Below are positions 17,156 through 28,327 of a DNA stretch of 64,000 nt, in pieces. The stretch spans positions 186,001-250,000 of the forward strand of contig NZ_PJON01000005.1 in assembly GCF_002900975.1 (NCBI RefSeq). The letters are read 5' to 3'. A model generated the notes under the pieces. That model was not told the DNA's origin and did not search any database. It saw only the letters and a list, made by a program, of their open reading frames with translations. A program made the translations under genes and the position numbers. Numbering within the stretch: position 1 is the first letter of the stretch; the number at the start of each line of letters is the position of its first letter. This DNA is from Tabrizicola aquatica. GTDB lineage: Bacteria; Pseudomonadota; Alphaproteobacteria; Rhodobacterales; Rhodobacteraceae.

Positions 17156-17218
17156 GCGGAGCGCATTCCGCGCGAGGCTTTTGTCTCGTCGTCGGGCTTC
17201 GCCTCCTCCTCGGATGTT

Positions 17219-17267
17219 GGGGGCGCTTCGCCCCCCAAACCCCCAGAGGATATTTGCAGACAGAAAA
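17219..17267 (+). repeat. GGATATTT box with GC hairpin, copy 1
   Basis: A GGGGGCG/CGCCCCC hairpin followed by CCCCCAGAGGATATTTGCAG and an AGAAAA tail, between ruvB and the next gene. Related boxes lie at 34526-34578 and 44632-44668. I infer a recurrent Rhodobacterales intergenic motif, perhaps a terminator-associated repeat. Confidence 0.5.
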
Positions 17268-17327
17268 TGCCGATCTTGCCGGGTGCCGGACCTGGTGATA
17301 GCGGGCGCGCATCGAATGGAGGGCGGC

Positions 17328-17948
17328 ATGGGACCGGGCGAGATCGAGGCGTTGTTCACCCGCAGCGACGGGCAGTATCTGTTCGCGCGCTGGGGGCGGC
17401 CGATCGTGCCGGTGGTCTTTGGGGTGGAGGACGCGAGCCTTCCCGCCTTCAAGGGAGCGTTCGAGGCGGTCGTGGCGCTTGCCGGCCACCGGATGGCCGA
17501 GACCGATCCGGAGCTGGGGGCGAACCTGATGGTCTTTGCCTTCCGGGAGTGGGGGGAACTTCTGGAGGTGCGCGACCTGGGGCGGCTGGTGCCGGAGTTG
17601 GCTGCGCTGGTGGCGCGGCTGGAGGCGGCGGGGGCGAACCAGTACCGGATCTTCCGTTTCGACCGGGAGGGGGCGATCAAGGCGGCCTTCGTCTTTCTGA
17701 GGATGGATGCGGCCCTGGCGGCGATGGAGGCGGAGACGCTGGCCTTGGCCCAGGCGGTGCAGACGGTCGTCCTGTGGTCGGATCGGGCGTTCGACGGGAC
17801 CTCGCCTTTGGCGCGGGTGGGGGGGCGGGTGATCCTGCGGCCCGAGATCGGGGCGGTGATCCGGGCGGGCTATGATCCGGTCCTGCCGGTGATGGCGCGC
17901 GACCCGTCCCATGCGCTGCGGCTGGCGGCGCGGGCGCGGGTGGGCTGA
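17328..17948 (+). CDS. Conserved protein of unknown function between ruvB and ybgC
   Basis: 206 residues from ATG 17328 (GGAG seven bases upstream; the open frame continues further back without support). It is soluble, with no signal peptide and no membrane segment. Repeated E/A-rich amphipathic helices surround a core containing NQYRIFRFDREGAIKAAFVF. I do not recognise the family. The GC-rich codon use equals its neighbours, so it is native. Confidence 0.7.
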   Translation: MGPGEIEALFTRSDGQYLFARWGRPIVPVVFGVEDASLPAFKGAFEAVVALAGHRMAETDPELGANLMVFAFREWGELLEVRDLGRLVPELAALVARLEAAGANQYRIFRFDREGAIKAAFVFLRMDAALAAMEAETLALAQAVQTVVLWSDRAFDGTSPLARVGGRVILRPEIGAVIRAGYDPVLPVMARDPSHALRLAARARVG

Positions 17949-17951
17949 GGC

Positions 17952-17966
17952 TGTCCACGGTGGACA
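17952..17966. promoter_or_regulatory. TGTCCAC-G-GTGGACA palindrome, site 1
   Basis: Seven-base inverted repeats around one base, in the gap before ybgC. The identical 15-mer occurs at 37078-37092, also followed by AT-rich sequence and TTAA/GTTA motifs. It could be an operator for an unidentified dimeric regulator. Confidence 0.4.
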
Positions 17967-18082
17967 GAAGCGGATAGTCGAGGGTTTACAATGGCTTGCT
18001 GATGGCCGTTAGGGGTTCCTTAACGCCTTGCGAGCCGGGGTGCGAGGGCCTAGCCTGCACCCGAGGCCAGAAGTGAGACCGC

Positions 18083-18487
18083 ATGACCCCGCACCAGTTC
18101 CGCACCCGCGTCTATTACGAGGACACCGATCTGGCGGGGATCGTCTATTACGCCAATTATCTGAAATTCATCGAACGGGCGCGGACCGAATGGGTCGCAA
18201 GCCTGGGGGTGGACCAGATGGCGCTGCGGGTGGCGCTGGGGATCGTCTTTGCGGTGCGCCGGGTCGAGGCGGATTTCCTCCGCCCGGCGAAGTTCGGCGA
18301 TGACCTGGTGGTGGAGACGGTGCTGCAAACCCTGGGCGGGGCGCGGATCGTCCTGGAACAGGTGGTCCTGCGCGGGGGCGAGCGGTTGTTTACCTCGGTC
18401 GTAACGCTGGTCTGCCTGGGTGAGGACGGCCACGCGGCGCGGCTGCCGGCGGACGTGCGGGCGCGGCTGGCGGGGCCGGTGCACTGA
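18083..18487 (+). CDS. ybgC: Tol-Pal-associated acyl-CoA thioesterase YbgC
   Basis: Hot-dog fold thioesterase of the 4-hydroxybenzoyl-CoA thioesterase type. In 134 residues the active-site segment Y-E-D-T-D-L-A-G-I-V-Y-Y-A-N-Y near residue 13 carries the catalytic Asp. It is first in the tol-pal cluster, as in E. coli, and may act on acyl chains in envelope lipid metabolism. It is separated from tolQ by a repeat and by a promoter of its own. Confidence 0.94.
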   Translation: MTPHQFRTRVYYEDTDLAGIVYYANYLKFIERARTEWVASLGVDQMALRVALGIVFAVRRVEADFLRPAKFGDDLVVETVLQTLGGARIVLEQVVLRGGERLFTSVVTLVCLGEDGHAARLPADVRARLAGPVH

Positions 18488-18505
18488 CTTCTGCCCTGGC
18501 CGGAT

Positions 18506-18592
18506 GCTCGTCGATGACTTCGTCACTCTTCGCGGGATGACGAGGCCGATGCGTGCCAGTTCCGACGAGGAGACGCAGTCGAACGAGGAGGG
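18506..18592 (-). repeat. Dispersed hairpin repeat, copy 3 (inverted, expanded loop)
   Basis: Minus-strand relative of the repeats at 2216-2280 and 42276-42340. The left part (GCTCGTCGATGACTTCGTCA) matches the reverse complement of those copies, the right part (GACGAGGAGACGCAGTCGAA) matches the other arm, and about 25 extra bases lie in the loop. It sits between ybgC and tolQ. Confidence 0.6.
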
Positions 18593-18653
18593 GGCCGGGG
18601 CGATGACATCGGTCGTCATCCACGCGCGAATCCCCGCCGCCCACAGAGTTGTG

Positions 18654-18683
18654 TTGGCATTCCCCCTGCAATCTTGATAGAAT
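18654..18683 (+). promoter_or_regulatory. Candidate promoter of tolQ
   Basis: TTGGCA and TAGAAT separated by 18 bp, 48 bp upstream of the tolQ start. Both hexamers are close to the housekeeping consensus, suggesting that tolQRAB is transcribed independently of ybgC. Confidence 0.5.
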
Positions 18684-18730
18684 CGGGGGTAACGGAGCCG
18701 AATAACGGCCCGACCAACAAGAGCAGGCGT

Positions 18731-19426
18731 ATGGAAACGGAAACCCTTGCGGCGGCGCGGGAGATTGATTTCTCCATGCTCACCCTCTTTATCAAAGCCA
18801 CCCTGACCGTGAAGATCGTGATGATCATGCTGATGATCATGTCGTTCTGGAGCTGGGCGATCATCGTCCAGAAGCACATCCAGTACCGCAAGGCGCGCGG
18901 CGAGGCGACGATCTTTGACCGGGCCTTCTGGTCGGGCGAACCCCTGGACGAGTTGTTCGAGAAGATCGGCTCGGACCCGCAGGGGCAGTCGGAAAAGATC
19001 TTTGCCGCCGGGATGCTGGAATGGCGGCGCAGCCACAAGCAGGACGGCGGGCTGATCGCGGGCGCTCAGGCCCGGATCGACCGGGCGATGAACGTGGCGA
19101 TTGCGCGGGAAAGCGAAAGCCTGAACCAGGGCCTGAGCTTCCTGGCGACCACCGGATCGACGGCGCCGTTCATCGGGCTGTTCGGCACGGTCTGGGGAAT
19201 CAAGCACAGCTTCGAGCAGATCGCGATCAGCAACAACACCAACCTGGCCGTCGTCGCCCCCGGTATCGCCGAGGCGCTCTTGGCCACCGGGATCGGGCTG
19301 ATCGCGGCCATTCCGGCGGTGGTGTTCTACAACAAGCTGAACGCGGACAGCGAGCGGATCGTCGGCGGCTATGAAAGCTTTGCCGACGAATTCGCGACGA
19401 TCCTGTCGCGCCAGCTGGACTCCTGA
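18731..19426 (+). CDS. tolQ: Tol-Pal system protein TolQ
   Basis: Inner-membrane proton channel subunit that, with TolR, energises TolA. The 231-residue protein starts at ATG 18731. Three membrane segments lie near residues 20-42, 135-158 and 172-195, and the TM2-TM3 region (ATTGSTAPFIGLFGTVWGI...) is the MotA/TolQ/ExbB signature. The tolR start follows three bases after the stop. Confidence 0.96.
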   Translation: METETLAAAREIDFSMLTLFIKATLTVKIVMIMLMIMSFWSWAIIVQKHIQYRKARGEATIFDRAFWSGEPLDELFEKIGSDPQGQSEKIFAAGMLEWRRSHKQDGGLIAGAQARIDRAMNVAIARESESLNQGLSFLATTGSTAPFIGLFGTVWGIKHSFEQIAISNNTNLAVVAPGIAEALLATGIGLIAAIPAVVFYNKLNADSERIVGGYESFADEFATILSRQLDS

Positions 19427-19428
19427 CC

Positions 19429-19923
19429 ATGGGCGGCGGTGTGGTGAAATCCTCGGGCGGCGGCGGAGGGCGCGGCCGTCGCCGGGGCCGGTCGGCCGCG
19501 ATGAGCGAGATCAACGTCACGCCCTTTGTGGACGTGATGCTGGTTCTGCTGATCATCTTCATGGTCGCCGCACCGATGCTGACGGTGGGTGTGCCGGTGG
19601 AACTGCCGAATACGGCGGCCGCGGCGTTGCCGACGGAACAGGAAGAACCGCTGACCATCACCATTACCGCGGAAGGCGTCATTGCGATCCAGACGACCGA
19701 GGTCGCCGACAACGAGTTGATCCCGCGGCTGACGGCGATTGCGGCCGAGCGGACCTCGAAGAAGGTGTTCCTGCGGGCCGATGGGTCGGTCCCCTATGAG
19801 CGGGTGGCGCAGGTGATGGGTGCCTTGAACGCGGGCGGGTTCAACGAGATCGGTCTGGTGACCGATGCCGAAGGCCCAAGCTTTGGGGCGGGAGAAGCGT
19901 CTCAACCCGAAACGGACGGCTGA
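19429..19923 (+). CDS. tolR: Tol-Pal system protein TolR (ExbD family)
   Basis: 164 residues: a glycine/arginine-rich N-terminal tail, one membrane helix near residues 35-55 with the proton-conducting Asp in F-V-D-V-M-L-V-L-L-I, and a periplasmic ExbD domain. It is encoded directly between tolQ and tolA, five bases before the latter. Confidence 0.96.
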   Translation: MGGGVVKSSGGGGGRGRRRGRSAAMSEINVTPFVDVMLVLLIIFMVAAPMLTVGVPVELPNTAAAALPTEQEEPLTITITAEGVIAIQTTEVADNELIPRLTAIAAERTSKKVFLRADGSVPYERVAQVMGALNAGGFNEIGLVTDAEGPSFGAGEASQPETDG

Positions 19924-19928
19924 GGCGG

Positions 19929-21122
19929 ATGGAGAGGCGGTTCCAGACGGGGACGGTGGTCTCGGCGATCGGGCACGCAGGGGTTATCCTGTGGGTCTTG
20001 GTCGGCGACTGGCTGTTCGCGCCCGCGCCGCCCAGCGAGATCGTGCTGACCTCGGTCGATTTCGTGTCGAGTGCGGAGTTCGACGCGATGCAGGCCGCCG
20101 CGACCGAGACACCGGCCGAGGAGCCGGCGCCGGTGCGGCCGCAGGCGCGGCCTGAGGAGGTGGTGGAGCCGGAGCCGGAGCCTGAACCGGAGCCGGAACC
20201 GGAACCTGTGCCGGAACCGGAGCCTGAACCGCCGCCGCCTGAGCCGGAGCCTGAACCCGAGCCCGAGCCGGTGGTCGAGCCGCCGCCCAGCGATTTTGTT
20301 CAAGCCGAGACCGAGCAGGCGCTGGAGTCGGAGTCGACCGAGATCCAGCCCGAGGCCGAAGCCGAAGAGATCATCGCCCCCGATCCCGAACAGCCGGAGA
20401 GCGAGGCCGAGACCTCGGACACGCCCACGCCTGCGGTATCCGAGGACCCGGCGGCGGAAGAGGTGATCGAGCAGGAGCCGGTCGAGGAAACGGTGGCCGA
20501 GGATACCGGCGACATCACCCGGACCGAAGCGAATGAGGATCAGGAGGCCGAGACTGGCATGACCACCTCGGTCCGGCCACGGTCGCGTCCCGAACGCGCG
20601 GCAGAGCCTGAGCCGGAGGTGGAGGTTGCGGCGGCCGAGGTGCCGGCCGAGACCCCGGCCGAAGAGCCGCCAGAGGACCTGCCGGCAGAGCAGCCGGTGG
20701 ACGATGCCGCAACGGATGCCGCCATCGACGCCCTGCTGGGCGAGGCGGTGGAAGAGCCGGTGGAGACGGCCGAGACCGGCGGGCAGGACCTGCCACAAGG
20801 GCCGCCTCTGACCGGGGGCGAGATGGGCAACATCTCGTCCGCGATTGCACGGAAGTGGAACCTGGGCGCGGCCTCGACCGACACGCTGTCGACGATGATC
20901 GTGATCCGGGTCAGCTTTGCGCCCGATGGCAAGCCCACCGGGTTCGAGTTGATCGAGTCGGAAGGGCCAAGCCAGACCGGGATCGACAAGCTGTACGAAT
21001 CCGCGCGCCGGGCGGTGAACCGGGCCTATGCCGACGGCGGACTTCCGCTGCCGGCGGACAAGTATGATACCTGGCGCGTGCTGGACCTGGTCTTCGATGC
21101 CAATGGGATGCGGGCACGATGA
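19929..21122 (+). CDS. tolA: TolA-like cell envelope protein
   Basis: 397 residues. One N-terminal membrane helix (about 14-33) anchors it; a long Glu-Pro-rich rod follows (EPEPEP repeats about residues 77-120, then acidic sequence to ~290); the C-terminal ~100 residues form the TonB/TolA-like domain ([25 protein letters not shown]). The rod replaces the Ala/Lys-rich helix of E. coli TolA, as is common in alphaproteobacteria. It links the TolQR motor to TolB-Pal at the outer membrane. Confidence 0.92.
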   Translation: MERRFQTGTVVSAIGHAGVILWVLVGDWLFAPAPPSEIVLTSVDFVSSAEFDAMQAAATETPAEEPAPVRPQARPEEVVEPEPEPEPEPEPEPVPEPEPEPPPPEPEPEPEPEPVVEPPPSDFVQAETEQALESESTEIQPEAEAEEIIAPDPEQPESEAETSDTPTPAVSEDPAAEEVIEQEPVEETVAEDTGDITRTEANEDQEAETGMTTSVRPRSRPERAAEPEPEVEVAAAEVPAETPAEEPPEDLPAEQPVDDAATDAAIDALLGEAVEEPVETAETGGQDLPQGPPLTGGEMGNISSAIARKWNLGAASTDTLSTMIVIRVSFAPDGKPTGFELIESEGPSQTGIDKLYESARRAVNRAYADGGLPLPADKYDTWRVLDLVFDANGMRAR

Positions 21123-21204
21123 GCGGGAACAAAAGCGACAACTTCCCCTTCTCTCCCGCTGGGCAGGCGGGCAAGGACAGAAACAAGAACGGAGCATGAG
21201 GCCG

Positions 21205-22542
21205 ATGATCAGACCCATGAGAACAGCTTTCGCCGCCCTGCTGGCCCTGGCACTGGGCCTTGGCGGGGCCGCGGCGGTGATGGCGCAGAACGGGCCGCCG
21301 CGCATCGTGATCGAACCCGGCGTGATCGAGCCGATGCCGATCGCGGTGCCGACCTTCATCGACGAGGGCGGGGCGGGCGACTATGCGCGCGAGATCAGCC
21401 GGGTGGTGATCTCGGACCTGGAAGGGACGGGCTTTTTCCGCACCATCGGGGAAGAGGCGCATATCAGCCGGGTGACGGGCTTTGACGCGCCCGTCGCGTT
21501 CGAGGACTGGAAGGCGATCAACGCGCAGGTGCTGGTCACGGGCGCGGTCAGCGTCAGCGGCGACCGGATCTCGGTCAAGTTCCGCGCCTATGACGTGTTC
21601 AACGGCCAGGTGCTGGAGGGCGCGGCGCTGCAGTTTGCCGGCACGACCCAGGGCTGGCGGCGGATGGCGCACAAGGTCGCGGACGTGGTCTATTCCAAGA
21701 TCACCGGCGAGGGCGGCTACTTCGACAGCCGGGTGGTTTTTGTCAGCGAAAGCGGGCCGAAGAACGCGCGGCTGAAGCGGCTGGCGGTGATGGATTACGA
21801 CGGTGCCAATGTGGCCTATCTGACCGACAGCTCCTCTATCGTGCTGGCACCGCGCTTTTCGCCGACCGGGGACCGCATCCTTTACACCAGCTATGAAAGC
21901 GGGTTCCCCCGCATCACGCTGATGGATGTGGGCACTCTGAGCCGACAGTCGCTGGACGAACAGCCCGGCACGATGACCTTTGCCCCGCGCTTTTCGCCCG
22001 ATGGCAATACGGTGGTCTTCAGTCTGGAGCGGGGCGGGAACAGCGACATCTATGCGCTGTCGCTGTCCTCGGGTCAGCTGACGCAGCTGACCAACGCGCC
22101 CTCAATCGAGACCGCGCCAAGTTTCAGCCCGGATGGCAGCCAGATCGTGTTCGAAAGCGACCGGACCGGCGTGCCGCAGATCTATGTCATGCCGGCCAGC
22201 GGTGGCGAGGGGACTCGGATCTCGGGCGGGGCGGGGCGCTATGGCACCCCGGTCTGGAGCCCGCGCGGCGACTATATCGCCTTCACCAAGCAGAACGAGG
22301 GCCGCTTCCACATCGGCGTCATGCGCACCGACGGCAGCGAAGAGCGCCTGTTGACCGCCAGCTTCCTGGACGAGGGTCCGACCTGGGCGCCGAACGGGCG
22401 CGTGTTGATGTTCACCCGTGAAACCAGCGGGGCGGGCGGCCAGGCGACGCTGTGGTCGGTGGACATCACCGGGCGGAACCTGAAGCAGATCCCGACCGAT
22501 GGCCCGGCCAGCGACCCGGCCTGGTCGCCGCTTTTGCCCTAA
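21205..22542 (+). CDS. tolB: Tol-Pal system beta propeller protein TolB
   Basis: Periplasmic TolB: a signal peptide (residues 1-~28, ending near VMA-QNG), an N-terminal alpha/beta domain, and a six-bladed propeller visible as repeated F-S-P-D-G / W-S-P-R-G units. I chose ATG 21205 because GGAG is ten bases upstream; ATG 21196 is in frame but only one base from GGAG, and ATG 21217 is also possible. The protein binds Pal and relays TolA contact during division. Confidence 0.95.
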   Translation: MIRPMRTAFAALLALALGLGGAAAVMAQNGPPRIVIEPGVIEPMPIAVPTFIDEGGAGDYAREISRVVISDLEGTGFFRTIGEEAHISRVTGFDAPVAFEDWKAINAQVLVTGAVSVSGDRISVKFRAYDVFNGQVLEGAALQFAGTTQGWRRMAHKVADVVYSKITGEGGYFDSRVVFVSESGPKNARLKRLAVMDYDGANVAYLTDSSSIVLAPRFSPTGDRILYTSYESGFPRITLMDVGTLSRQSLDEQPGTMTFAPRFSPDGNTVVFSLERGGNSDIYALSLSSGQLTQLTNAPSIETAPSFSPDGSQIVFESDRTGVPQIYVMPASGGEGTRISGGAGRYGTPVWSPRGDYIAFTKQNEGRFHIGVMRTDGSEERLLTASFLDEGPTWAPNGRVLMFTRETSGAGGQATLWSVDITGRNLKQIPTDGPASDPAWSPLLP

Positions 22543-22550
22543 AACGTGAC

Positions 22551-22576
22551 GCGCCGCCGGATTCCCCTGGCGGCGC
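22551..22576 (+). terminator. Hairpin between tolB and pal
   Basis: GCGCCGCC and GGCGGCGC arms around a ten-base loop, starting nine bases after the tolB stop. It is followed by AAAG, not by T's, so it is more likely a processing or attenuation hairpin than a full terminator. It might explain separate dosing of pal. Confidence 0.5.
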
Positions 22577-22626
22577 AAAGCTGATACTCTGCCCGCAAAT
22601 CGAGCCAAGAAGAAGGATACCCCCCA

Positions 22627-23160
22627 ATGAGCCTTGCTGCGAAATCCCTGCTGTTGATCGCTGTCCTGGGCCTGGCGGCCTGTAACAATCCCGACCGTTA
22701 TGGCGCGGGCGGCCCCGGCGGCGCGGGTGGCCCCGGCGGCGCGGGTGCGGGCGGCATCGACACGACGGGTCTGGGCGACCCGAACAACCCGACGTCGATT
22801 GCCTATTTCAACCAGCGCGTCGGTGACCGGGTGCTGTTCGCGGTGGACCAGTCCACCCTGTCGCCCGAGGCGCGGACGGTGCTGACGGCGCAGGCGCAGT
22901 GGCTGCTGCAGAACCCCGGCTATGCCGCGATCATCGAAGGCCACGCCGACGAGCAGGGCACGCGGGAGTACAACCTGGCCCTTGGCGCGCGTCGTGCGGC
23001 GGCGGTGCAGAACTTCCTGATCAGCCAGGGCATCCCGGCGAACCGGCTGCGGACCATCAGCTATGGCAAGGAACGCCCGATCGAGGTCTGCTCGACCGAG
23101 GCCTGCTATTCGCAGAACCGCCGTTCGGTCACGGTGCTGTCGGCTGGCGCGGGCGTCTAA
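22627..23160 (+). CDS. pal: Peptidoglycan-associated lipoprotein Pal
   Basis: 177 residues. The lipobox L-A-A-C puts the lipidated Cys at residue 19. A Gly-rich linker (G-P-G-G-A-G repeats) follows, then an OmpA-C peptidoglycan-binding domain with G-H-A-D-E-Q-G-T-R-E-Y-N and L-G-A-R-R-A. The mature protein tethers the outer membrane to the wall and recycles through TolB. Confidence 0.96.
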   Translation: MSLAAKSLLLIAVLGLAACNNPDRYGAGGPGGAGGPGGAGAGGIDTTGLGDPNNPTSIAYFNQRVGDRVLFAVDQSTLSPEARTVLTAQAQWLLQNPGYAAIIEGHADEQGTREYNLALGARRAAAVQNFLISQGIPANRLRTISYGKERPIEVCSTEACYSQNRRSVTVLSAGAGV

Positions 23161-23163
23161 GCG

Positions 23164-23994
23164 ATGCGGCTTGGCCTTGTCCTGATCCTGTCGCTGTTTC
23201 CGGTCCTGGCCCATGCCCAGGACCGGGCGCAGACGCTGGCCGATATCCGCGCCGAACTGTCGGCTTTGGCGGCCGAGTTCAATGCCTTGAAGGCCGAGCT
23301 GGTCTCGACCGGCGCGGCGACCAGCGGGGCGGCGGGCGGCGATGCGCTGACCCGGATGGACACGATCGAGGCGACGCTTGCGCGGCTTACCGCGCGGACG
23401 GAAGAGGTCGAGTTGAAGCTGAACCGGGTGGTCGCGGACGGGACCAACCGGATCGGCGACATCGAGTATCGCCTGTGCGAAGTGACCGAGGGCTGCGATC
23501 CGACCAGCCTTGGTGCAACGCCGTCCCTGGGTGGCGAGACGGCGGCCGCTGCGCCGCTGGTGTCGGAACCCGTCGCAACCGGAACCGCCCCCGCAGCCGG
23601 GGCTGAATTGGCCGTGGCCGAGCAGGAAGACTTTGACCGGGCCAAGGGGGTGCTCGGTTCAGGTGACTTTCGCGCCGCCGCAGACCTCTTTGCGGCCTAT
23701 GCCCAATCCTATCCGGGCGGACCGCTGATCCCCGAGGCGCATTTCCTGCGCGGCGATGCGCTGACGAAGCTTGGCGATACCTCGGGCGCGGCGCGGGCCT
23801 ATCTGGACGCCTTCTCGGCCGCGCCGGACGGGCCGTTTGCCCCGGATGCCTTGCTGAAGCTGGGCGAAGGCTTAGGCGCGCTGGGGCAGGTGCCCGAGGC
23901 TTGCGTCACGCTGGCTGAAGTGGGCACGCGCTATCCCGGCAGCATGGCGGCAACGCAGTCCGTGGTGGCGATGCAGGGGCTGGGGTGCCAGTAG
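23164..23994 (+). CDS. cpoB: Tol-Pal system protein CpoB (YbgF)
   Basis: 276 residues: a signal peptide (1-~18, ending AHA-Q), an N-terminal coiled coil (about 20-95), an Ala/Pro-rich linker, and a C-terminal TPR region (F-D-R-A-K-G-V-L, A-Y-A-Q-S-Y-P-G-G-P) typical of YbgF/CpoB. In E. coli this protein coordinates Tol with peptidoglycan synthesis. It starts three bases after pal; the tilS start overlaps its end by ten bases. Confidence 0.93.
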   Translation: MRLGLVLILSLFPVLAHAQDRAQTLADIRAELSALAAEFNALKAELVSTGAATSGAAGGDALTRMDTIEATLARLTARTEEVELKLNRVVADGTNRIGDIEYRLCEVTEGCDPTSLGATPSLGGETAAAAPLVSEPVATGTAPAAGAELAVAEQEDFDRAKGVLGSGDFRAAADLFAAYAQSYPGGPLIPEAHFLRGDALTKLGDTSGAARAYLDAFSAAPDGPFAPDALLKLGEGLGALGQVPEACVTLAEVGTRYPGSMAATQSVVAMQGLGCQ

Positions 23995-25163
23995 ACGGGC
24001 GGCTGGTCGGGCTGGTCCGCACGGCGCTGCCCGCAGGCGAAACGATTGGTGTGGCGGTGTCGGGCGGTGGGGATTCCACCGCCCTTCTGCATCTGTGCCT
24101 GGCCGCGGGGCTGCGGGTCGAGGCGGTGACGGTGGATCACCGCCTGCGGGCGGAGAGTGCGGCCGAGGCGGTGGGGGTTGCCGCCCTGTGCCGGCGCCTG
24201 GGGGTGCCGCACCAGGTGCAGGTCTGGGACCACGGCGCCATCGCCGGCAACCTGATGGACGCGGCGCGGCGGGCGCGGGTCGGGTTGATCTTGGCCTGGG
24301 CGCAGGAGCGTGGGATCGCGCATGTCGCCTTGGGCCACACGCAGGACGACCAGGCCGAGACGCTGCTGATGGGTCTGGCGCGTGCCGCCGGGATCGCGGG
24401 GCTGTCGGGGATGCGGCCGCAGTGGGATGAGGGGGGGGTGACGTTTCACCGCCCGCTGCTGGGCGCCGGCCGCGAGGAGTTGCGCGACTGGTTGCGGCAA
24501 AGGGGCGTGGCCTGGGTCGAGGACCCGACGAACCGGGACGACCGCTATCAGCGGGTGAAGGCCCGGCAGGCGCTGGCGGCGCTGGCGCCTTTGGGGATCA
24601 CGGTCGATGGGCTGGCCACGGTCGCGTCGAACCTGGCGCAGGTGCAGGCGGCCTTGGCGGTGCAAGTCGCGGCCTTTGCCCGGCATCTGCGTGAGGCGGC
24701 GGGGGCGTTGCAGGTGGACCCGGCGCTGTGGGACGCGCCCGAGGAGGTGCGGCGACAGGTGATCGTCGCGGCGCTGCGCTGGCTTTCCGGGGCGGAGTAT
24801 GCGCCGCGCGCCGCCGAGGTCTTGCGGTTCATGGCGGCGATGCAGGCCGGGCGCGACGCCACGCTGGCCGGCTGCCGGCACCGCAACGGCTGGCTTCTGC
24901 GTGAGGCGCGGGCGCTGCGGGGGCTGGAGGCGGGTCTGTGGGACGGACGCTGGCAGGTCGCGGGACCGGGCGAGGTGCGGGCGCTGGGGGCCGAGGGGCT
25001 GCGGCAATGCGACTGGCGCGCCACGGGCCTGCCGCGCGAGGTGCTGGCGGTGACCCCGGCCTTCTGGGACGGGGACCGGCTGGTTGCCGCACCATCGGCG
25101 GGTTTCGGCAACAGCCGGGCGACAATCCTGCGTCCTTTTCACCTTTTCGGACTATCCGATTGA
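23985..25163 (+). CDS. tilS: tRNA(Ile)-lysidine synthase
   Basis: ATP-dependent addition of lysine to C34 of tRNA-Ile(CAU). The 392-residue protein starts at GTG 23985, inside the end of cpoB. The N-type ATP pyrophosphatase P-loop S-G-G-G-D-S-T is at residues 26-32, and G-H-T-Q-D-D-Q-A-E-T-L near 120 is the second signature. The C-terminal region is shorter and more divergent than in E. coli, as expected for this group. Confidence 0.93.
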   Translation: MPVDGRLVGLVRTALPAGETIGVAVSGGGDSTALLHLCLAAGLRVEAVTVDHRLRAESAAEAVGVAALCRRLGVPHQVQVWDHGAIAGNLMDAARRARVGLILAWAQERGIAHVALGHTQDDQAETLLMGLARAAGIAGLSGMRPQWDEGGVTFHRPLLGAGREELRDWLRQRGVAWVEDPTNRDDRYQRVKARQALAALAPLGITVDGLATVASNLAQVQAALAVQVAAFARHLREAAGALQVDPALWDAPEEVRRQVIVAALRWLSGAEYAPRAAEVLRFMAAMQAGRDATLAGCRHRNGWLLREARALRGLEAGLWDGRWQVAGPGEVRALGAEGLRQCDWRATGLPREVLAVTPAFWDGDRLVAAPSAGFGNSRATILRPFHLFGLSD

Positions 25164-25243
25164 ACCCCGACCGCAAACGCTTATCTTAGACGCAAGACCG
25201 CGCGCCCTATGGTTGGCAGGCGCGGATCAATCAGGAGATCCTT

Positions 25244-27166
<1,923 letters not shown>

Positions 27167-27172
27167 CCAAGG

Positions 27173-27199
27173 AAAGGCCCCGCATCGTCGGGGCCTTTT
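27173..27199 (+). terminator. Rho-independent terminator after ftsH
   Basis: AAAGGCCCCG, a short loop, CGGGGCCTTTT: a perfect GC stem with a T-run, six bases after the ftsH stop. Confidence 0.9.
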
Positions 27200-27349
27200 G
27201 CTTTAAGCGGCGGCTCTTCGAGCATTCCTCGCATCGGACGCGCTGCGCGGACGGCACGAAGGGATCGACGAGCGGGTCCGGTGCGGGCACCCTTCCTTCC
27301 TTGCCGCACGCGCTTTAGTCTGGGGCGGCTTGGGTTCCTGGAGACTGGC

Positions 27350-28327
27350 ATGATCTCGGCCTTCTTGGCGCATCACAACCGGCTGGAGCGGCTGGACCTG
27401 TCCGAACGGCGTCTGTCCGAGGCGCTGTGGATCGACCTTGAGGCCCCGACCGAGGCCGAGGAGGACGCGGTCGAGGCGGCGCTGGGGATCGACATCCCGA
27501 CGCGCGAGGACATGCAGGAGATCGAGGTCTCGTCCCGGATCTACCGCGAGGGGGGCGTGCTGTTCCTGACCGCCCAGGTGATCGCCAGCCCCGAGGCGCG
27601 CGAGGCCGAGATCGGCCCGGTGACCTTTGCCGTGCTGCCCGACCGGTTGGTGACGGTGCATTACCACCACCCCCGGTCGCTGAGCTATTTTGCCGACTGG
27701 GCCGCCCGGCATGACACGCCGATGGCGGACGGGCTGGACACGGTGCTGGGGCTTCTGGAGGCGATTGTCGACCGGCTGGCCGATATCCTGGAAGCCGAGA
27801 TGCGCCAGCACGAGACGCTGGCCAAGGCGATCTTCGCGGCGCACCGACCCTCGGGCAAGGCCGAGACGCTGGGCGCGGTCCTGCAACGCATCGGGCGGGC
27901 CGAGGCGATGAACGGCAGGATCACCGAAAGCCTGGCGACGATCCAGCGCATCCTGTCCTACCTGACCACAACCCCCGACACTGCGGGCGGGCCTTGTCTG
28001 CACGTGCAACAGATGCCGATTGCCCTGGCGCAGTTGCAGGACGTGCGGTCGCTGCGCGAGGTGGCGGCGGCGCAGGCGGAGAAGGTGCGGTTCCTGTTGG
28101 ATGCGACCTTGGGGGTGATCAACATTCGGCAGTCGGATGTGATCAAGATCTTCTCGGTCGTGGCCTTCGTGTTCCTGCCGCCCACGCTGATCGCCAGCAT
28201 CTATGGGATGAACTTCGTGCATATACCGGAGTTGCAATGGTCCTGGGGCTATCCGATGGCCCTGGGGATGATGGTGTTGTCCGCGCTGGTGCCCTGGCTG
28301 ATCTTCCGGTGGAAGAAATGGCTTTAG
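27350..28327 (+). CDS. corA: Magnesium/cobalt transporter CorA family
   Basis: 325 residues from ATG 27350. A long soluble funnel domain (residues 1-~265) is followed by two C-terminal helices with the pore signature Y-G-M-N between them near residue 286, and a basic end (WKKWL). The family conducts Mg2+ and other divalent cations; some members (ZntB) move Zn2+, and the sequence alone does not separate these. The tam start lies inside its last codons. Confidence 0.9.
   Translation: MISAFLAHHNRLERLDLSERRLSEALWIDLEAPTEAEEDAVEAALGIDIPTREDMQEIEVSSRIYREGGVLFLTAQVIASPEAREAEIGPVTFAVLPDRLVTVHYHHPRSLSYFADWAARHDTPMADGLDTVLGLLEAIVDRLADILEAEMRQHETLAKAIFAAHRPSGKAETLGAVLQRIGRAEAMNGRITESLATIQRILSYLTTTPDTAGGPCLHVQQMPIALAQLQDVRSLREVAAAQAEKVRFLLDATLGVINIRQSDVIKIFSVVAFVFLPPTLIASIYGMNFVHIPELQWSWGYPMALGMMVLSALVPWLIFRWKKWL

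Noticed and set aside
20160-20290. Simple-sequence repeat GAGCCGGAGCC
   Set aside because: It is the Glu-Pro rod of tolA, in frame, and not a separate element.
27204-27284. Fourth copy of the CTCGTCG/CGACGAG hairpin
   Set aside because: Only the last bases (ATCGACGAGCGG) agree well; the rest does not align convincingly.
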